Source: an uncultured Streptomyces sp.
GTDB taxonomy: Bacteria > Actinomycetota > Actinomycetes > Streptomycetales > Streptomycetaceae
Length of the DNA: 11,156 nucleotides
Direction: 5' to 3'
NCBI GenBank assembly: GCA_946480485.1
Contig: CAMLJW010000148.1
Coordinates: 1 to 11,156 of the forward strand
Part shown: positions 8,148 through 11,156 of the stretch, piece by piece
Layout: each line of letters opens with the position of its first letter
Position numbering within the stretch: the first letter of the stretch is position 1
Notes under the pieces: model-generated
The model's input: the letters and a program-made list of their open reading frames with translations, nothing else
The model's database searches: none
What the model was told of the DNA's origin: nothing
Made by a program: the position numbers and the translations under genes

Positions 8148-8768
8148 TCAGTTCTCGGCAGGAGCCGGCGTGTCGCCGCCATCCACCTTGCTGTATCTGT
8201 TGTGTGTGCGGGACTGCTCCGTGAAATGGTTCGCGGCCCAGCGGTACATGATCACTTCCTCGCCGGACGGGTACGCCACCGAGTCGCCGTTCTCGTACAC
8301 CTGCTGTGTGATCACCAGGGAGCCACGGTCGATCTCCGCGTAGACGGGAGGCTCCTCGGCCTTGAAGACACTCTCGTACCCATCGCCCTCCTCGCGATAG
8401 ACGTACGAGCCGACGCCGACCGCATCGCCGCAGGTCAGCACGTTGACGACGATGTCGTTCGCGGACCCTCCGGTCAGGTTGCCGTACGACACGTCGACCG
8501 GGTACTCGTCCGCGACGCACGGCTTCAGGCCACGCTTGACCGCCGGGCTCACCTTCGGGTCGTCCCTGACGAGTCGGACCGCGTCCACACGGGGCGCGGC
8601 CTTGGAAGCCGAGGCCGAGGCCAAGGTGGAGGGGGGAGCGGCTTGCGCCGCTACCGCGTCGGAGCGGGCCGGGCCCTCGTCGCGGGCGCCGGTGCCGCCC
8701 GTGCCGCAGGCGGAGACCAAAAGGCCGAGGGCGGCGAGCACGGTCACCGCCGTGATCACCGCCTTCAT
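8148..8768 (-). CDS. cseA: Lipoprotein CseA, negative modulator of the SigE response
   Basis: An exported lipoprotein of about 206 residues. The signal peptide MKAVITAVTVLAALGLLVSA is followed by lipobox cysteine C21 (LVSAC), then a low-complexity Gly/Ala/Ser stretch and a folded domain (about 60-190) with no motif I recognise. In S. coelicolor the gene in this position encodes CseA, whose loss raises sigE expression, so it is thought to restrain CseC at the membrane. The start is uncertain. ATG at 8768 gives a normal-length signal peptide but has no good RBS. TTG at 8810, overlapping the sigE end by 13 bases, has AAGGAG eight bases upstream and would add 14 residues. Gene order and lipobox support the assignment. 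Confidence 0.9.
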   Translation of the reverse strand: MKAVITAVTVLAALGLLVSACGTGGTGARDEGPARSDAVAAQAAPPSTLASASASKAAPRVDAVRLVRDDPKVSPAVKRGLKPCVADEYPVDVSYGNLTGGSANDIVVNVLTCGDAVGVGSYVYREEGDGYESVFKAEEPPVYAEIDRGSLVITQQVYENGDSVAYPSGEEVIMYRWAANHFTEQSRTHNRYSKVDGGDTPAPAEN

Positions 8769-8776
8769 GGGCGCAC

Positions 8777-8804
8777 GGGCCTGTGGGGCCCCTGTGTCTA
8801 GGCC
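8777..8804 (-). terminator. Candidate attenuating hairpin between sigE and cseA
   Basis: GGGCC (8777-8781) pairs with GGCCC (8787-8791) across a 5-base loop; alternatively GGCCT (8778-8782) pairs with AGGCC (8800-8804). The position directly over the sigE stop fits the reported termination of most transcripts after sigE in S. coelicolor (from memory). There is no T tract and the stem is short. Confidence 0.35.
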
Positions 8805-9349
8805 GCGCAACGCTCCTGCTCCTTACTCGGTTCGAGCTCGCGGGCGGCGCGCTCTTCGTAGCCCTGGCTCTCCAGCTCTTCGCGGAGCCGCGCCAACGCT
8901 CGGTGAAGCGTGCTCTTGACCGTTCCGGCCGACATTCCGAGGGCGGCGGCTGTCTCTTCCGTGGACATCTGCTCCCAGTGTCGCAGCACCACGACACTGC
9001 GCTGCTTCGGAGCCAGCACCTTCATGATGTCCATCAACAGCGCGCGGTCCGCGTGCTGTTCGCTCAGGTCGTCCACGCTTGCGTCCGGCAGCTGCTCGGT
9101 GGGGACCTCCTCCAGCTTGCGGGCCCGCCACCACTCCGTACGCGTGTTGATCATGACACGGCGCAGATAGGCGTCGGCCAGACGCTTGTCGGCGATACCG
9201 TCCCAGCGGCCGTACGTCCGTACCAGCGCGGTCTGCAGCAGGTCCTGCGCGTCGACCGGGTCCGGGACCAGGCGTCGAGCACTGCGCAGCAGTGCGTCCT
9301 GCCGGGTGCGTACATACTCTTCGAACTCGAGCACCTCGCCGTGCGCCAT
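8798..9349 (-). CDS. sigE: ECF RNA polymerase sigma factor SigE
   Basis: A 183-residue group IV sigma factor that directs RNA polymerase to cell-envelope stress promoters. Region 2 (about 15-78) contains DPVDAQDLLQTALVRTYGRW and YLRRVMINTRTEWWR. Region 4 (about 108-160) contains LAPKQRSVVVLRHWEQMSTEETAAALGMSAGTVKSTLHRALARL, a helix-turn-helix. The protein closely resembles the S. coelicolor SigE sequence I remember. ATG at 9349 is chosen over the longer open frame because GGAGG lies nine bases upstream and the upstream residues are basic and unconserved in character. No anti-sigma factor gene is adjacent, as known for SigE, which is controlled at transcription by CseBC. The C-terminal tail (about 161-183) is charged. 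Confidence 0.97.
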   Translation of the reverse strand: MAHGEVLEFEEYVRTRQDALLRSARRLVPDPVDAQDLLQTALVRTYGRWDGIADKRLADAYLRRVMINTRTEWWRARKLEEVPTEQLPDASVDDLSEQHADRALLMDIMKVLAPKQRSVVVLRHWEQMSTEETAAALGMSAGTVKSTLHRALARLREELESQGYEERAARELEPSKEQERCAA

Positions 9350-9437
9350 GTCCAACCGCCTCCGTTCCCCGTTTCCGACCTGCCTGCTGTCGGCTCTTCG
9401 TCGCTTGTCGTGCCGCACTTTTGCGGTACGCCAAATG

Positions 9438-9513
9438 AAGTTACGGAGGCCTTGTCACGGGGTTGTCCGAGCGAGCCTGCGGTGAACGCTCGGCTGTCCG
9501 TCGGTTGTGTAAC
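9438..9513 (-). promoter_or_regulatory. sigE promoter region with candidate CseB boxes
   Basis: On the plus strand, YTGTS half-sites lie at 9452-9456 (TTGTC), 9463-9467 (TTGTC), 9494-9498 (CTGTC) and 9505-9509 (TTGTG). Each pair is spaced 11 bp and the pairs are 42 bp apart. OmpR-family regulators bind direct repeats of about 11 bp. A possible -10, TAACTT on the minus strand (9443-9438), lies six bases past the proximal box, which would replace the -35. Regulation of sigE by CseB is known; the sites are inferred. Confidence 0.5.
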
Positions 9514-9715
9514 GAATGTAGGGCGGAGGTAAAAGGGCCCGCCGGATGGGTGGGAACGGGGGATCGGCTGCCGGAATGTGTACCGGAGGTAGCCCGACAG
9601 CCGCTGAGCTTGAGAGTGATCCTCCGGATCCGAACAGCGCCGACCAGCTCTTCCTGTCACACAGGCATGCTCCACGGCGCGGTCGGGAATCAGGGTGAAC
9701 CGGGGTGGCGCGATC
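9514..9715. other. Intergenic stretch between the sigE promoter and the mutY terminator
   Basis: I see no gene, RNA or strong repeat here. Short open frames have no RBS and no protein-like composition. Confidence 0.5.
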
Positions 9716-9747
9716 CCGCAGGTGCGGTCTGCGGAGCCGACCTGCGG
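9716..9747 (-). terminator. Hairpin terminator after mutY
   Basis: CCGCAGGT (9716-9723) pairs perfectly with ACCTGCGG (9740-9747), extended by CGG/CCG inside one bulge. It lies about 70 bases beyond the mutY stop. No T tract follows, as is usual in this genus. Confidence 0.7.
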
Positions 9748-9816
9748 TCGTGTGCGAACGGCGAGGTCGAATCTCAAGCTGAGGGGAACCTGCGGGTCGG
9801 CGGAGGAACCTGTGAG

Positions 9817-10740
9817 TCAGCTGAGCGGGAGTCGGTACAGCCCGCCCGGGAGGGCTTCGACCAGACCGTCCGCGACCAGGCCGTCCAGGGCGCGGGCGCG
9901 TTGGACCGGCTCGTCCCAGACGCGGTCGAGGACCGACTGCGGAACCGGGCCGACCGACTCACGCAGGACGGCGAGGAGGCGGCCGCGCACCTGGCGGTCC
10001 GTGCCGGCGTACGTCTGGCCGCGACGCGGCGGACCCTCGTGCGCGGGTTTGCCCGCGAGGTGCCAGGCACACTGTGCCGCGATCGGACACTGTACGCAGC
10101 TCTCGTTCTTCGCCGTGCAGATCAGCGCGCCGAGCTCCATGGAGGCGGCGGCCCAGCGCGAGGCCGTGTTCTCGTCCTCGGGCAACAGCGAGCGGGCGAG
10201 CTTGCGTTCGGCGGCGGTGGTGGCGTTCGGGGGGTACTGCACACCGGTGACGGCTCGGGCGAACACGCGGCGCACGTTCGTGTCGAGGACGGGGTGGCGC
10301 TGCCCGTACGCGAAGGAGGCCACGGCCGCCGCGGTGTACTCGCCGATGCCGGGCAGCGCGAGCAGCTGGGCGTGTTCCGTGGGTACGTCACCACCGTGGC
10401 GCTCCGCTATGGCGACCGCGGCGCCGTGCAGGCGCAGCGCGCGCCTCGGATAGCCGAGGCGGCCCCAGGTGCGGACCGCCTCGCCGGGGGATTCCTCGGC
10501 GAGGTCCGCGGGGCGGGGCCAGCGGGCGAGCCACTGCTCGTACACCGGCAGTACACGGTTCACCGGCGTCTGCTGCAGCATGAACTCACTGACCATCACC
10601 CCCCACGGTCCGGCTTCGGCCCGCCGCCATGGCAGGTCACGAGCGTTCTCCTCGAACCAGTCGATAACGGGGCCGTGCAGGGCGTCGCCGGGTGCGTCGG
10701 CGGGAGGGCGGCTGAGTTTCGGCTTCGTGGGCGCAGTCAT
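9817..10740 (-). CDS. mutY: A/G-specific adenine DNA glycosylase MutY
   Basis: A 307-residue base-excision repair enzyme that removes adenine mispaired with 8-oxoguanine. Visible features are catalytic E52 in VSEFMLQQTPV, a helix-hairpin-helix (LLALPGIGEYTAAAVASFA, 126-144), catalytic D153 in HPVLDTNVRRV and an iron-sulfur cluster loop C208-x6-C215-x2-C218-x5-C224. The glutamate after the GIG of the hairpin and the MLQQT motif favour MutY over endonuclease III. It is shorter than E. coli MutY (about 350): after the cluster only a linker and a small winged-helix-like end (about 250-307) remain, so the MutT-like 8-oxoG recognition domain seems reduced, as in other actinobacterial forms. ATG at 10740 is chosen although the RBS (AGGA) is modest; the upstream open frame is low in protein character. 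It has its own downstream hairpin and is co-oriented with sigE. Confidence 0.95.
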   Translation of the reverse strand: MTAPTKPKLSRPPADAPGDALHGPVIDWFEENARDLPWRRAEAGPWGVMVSEFMLQQTPVNRVLPVYEQWLARWPRPADLAEESPGEAVRTWGRLGYPRRALRLHGAAVAIAERHGGDVPTEHAQLLALPGIGEYTAAAVASFAYGQRHPVLDTNVRRVFARAVTGVQYPPNATTAAERKLARSLLPEDENTASRWAAASMELGALICTAKNESCVQCPIAAQCAWHLAGKPAHEGPPRRGQTYAGTDRQVRGRLLAVLRESVGPVPQSVLDRVWDEPVQRARALDGLVADGLVEALPGGLYRLPLS

Positions 10741-10833
10741 GACGATTCCGATCCTGCCATGCGCTCGTCGCTGCGCGCGCTTAGCGGTGGGGGTGTGGCG
10801 GCTCGGGGTTCTTCTTTCCCCCACCCCACCCCC

Positions 10834-10871
10834 TTCCGAAACAGGGCATTGCGCTCTCTGCCCCTTCGGAA
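10834..10871. repeat. Long inverted repeat upstream of mutY
   Basis: TTCCGAA (10834-10840) pairs with TTCGGAA (10865-10871), with an inner stem GGGCA (10844-10848) and TGCCC (10859-10863). It lies about 95-130 bases before the mutY start. It may be a leader hairpin, or a terminator of a gene further right. No T tract on either side. Confidence 0.6.
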
Positions 10872-10893
10872 CATTCCTCGGCTGCGGGCCGTC
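10868..10893 (+). promoter_or_regulatory. Possible ECF-type promoter reading right
   Basis: GGAAC (10868-10872), a 17-base spacer and CGTC (10890-10893) resemble the AAC...CGTC promoters used by SigE and related ECF sigmas. The match is short and may be chance in GC-rich DNA; any target gene would lie beyond the window. Confidence 0.25.
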
Positions 10894-10910
10894 CGTGGCT
10901 GGTCGCGCCC

Positions 10911-10927
10911 ATGCGGCCAGGCCGCAT
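10911..10927. repeat. 17-bp palindrome
   Basis: ATGCGGCC, a single A, then GGCCGCAT: exact inverted repeat. It is non-coding and its role is unknown. Confidence 0.8.
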
Positions 10928-10942
10928 ATGTCAGGGCCCCGC

Positions 10943-10972
10943 TTGGAGGGGCGCGCCTTGGAGGGGCGCGCC
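10943..10972. repeat. Tandem duplication, 15 bp x 2
   Basis: TTGGAGGGGCGCGCC at 10943-10957 is repeated exactly at 10958-10972. Non-coding region; probably slippage. Confidence 0.9.
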
Positions 10973-11156
10973 CCACCCGCCCGCGGTCGCCAACCCACGG
11001 GAGGGGCCGTGAGCAGGGCCATCGGGGCCGTCAGTCACAGGACGCCCCGCCAGGCCGGTGCCGCGCCCTCGCCGCGGCGCCCGCGATCGTGTGCACTACG
11101 GCATCACATGCTGTGGTCGTCGCGTCCTCGACATGTCGAAAGAGGGGGAGGGGTGG
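10973..11156. other. Right-end stretch without a supported gene
   Basis: No convincing gene is seen. A 12-bp palindrome TCGACATGTCGA lies at 11128-11139. The purine run at 11138-11152 followed by GTG at 11153 could be the RBS and start of a plus-strand gene that continues outside the window, but only one codon is visible. Confidence 0.35.

Noticed and set aside
7134..8801. Long plus-strand open frame (555 codons) opposite cseB and cseA
   Set aside because: Same shadow effect; no domain is recognisable and the opposite strand has motif-supported genes.
11009..11156. Plus-strand frame starting GTG at 11009, open to the window end
   Set aside because: The product is arginine/proline-rich without any recognisable feature and the RBS spacing is only four bases; likely non-coding.

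Overview
The window looks like a Streptomyces chromosome. GC is very high with strong third-position bias, long non-coding shadow frames lie opposite most genes, and I found no in-frame TTA codon in the intact genes. The layout matches the conserved clpC to mutY neighbourhood of this genus. Everything here reads as core chromosome, apart from one frameshifted remnant after clpC. All assignments come from reading protein motifs and remembering families; no search was run.

Left part (1-3379, + strand). The 3' two thirds of clpC (AAA+ unfoldase of the ClpCP protease) end in a strong GC hairpin. About 940 bases with no intact gene follow. They hold a 17-bp tandem duplication, a twice-frameshifted minus-strand remnant, and a relatively AT-rich, structured leader. 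The leader ends in an intrinsic-type terminator immediately before the ribosome binding site of a secreted M23 peptidase (cell-wall hydrolase). This is the best candidate in the window for a little-described regulatory system.

Middle part (3403-5745). A TetR-family repressor (minus) and a 14-TM DHA2-type MFS exporter (plus) are divergent. Their 170-base intergenic region holds two similar inverted repeats 44 bp apart, each overlapping the -35 of one of the two proposed divergent promoters. This is a typical self-regulated efflux module.

Right part (5954-9349, minus strand). This is the complete cell-envelope stress operon sigE-cseA-cseB-cseC: an ECF sigma factor, a lipoprotein, an OmpR-type response regulator and a sensor kinase. 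In S. coelicolor, CseC and CseB activate the sigE promoter on envelope damage, SigE drives cell-wall genes, and CseA dampens the response. The sequence upstream of sigE shows two pairs of YTGTS half-sites. The members of each pair are 11 bp apart and the pairs are exactly 42 bp apart, which suggests CseB binding sites. A perfect 26-bp palindrome lies inside the start of cseC.

Right end (9817-11156). mutY (adenine DNA glycosylase) on the minus strand has its own downstream hairpin. Upstream of it, about 415 bases hold several inverted repeats, a 15-bp tandem duplication and a possible ECF-type promoter reading out of the window, but no convincing gene.
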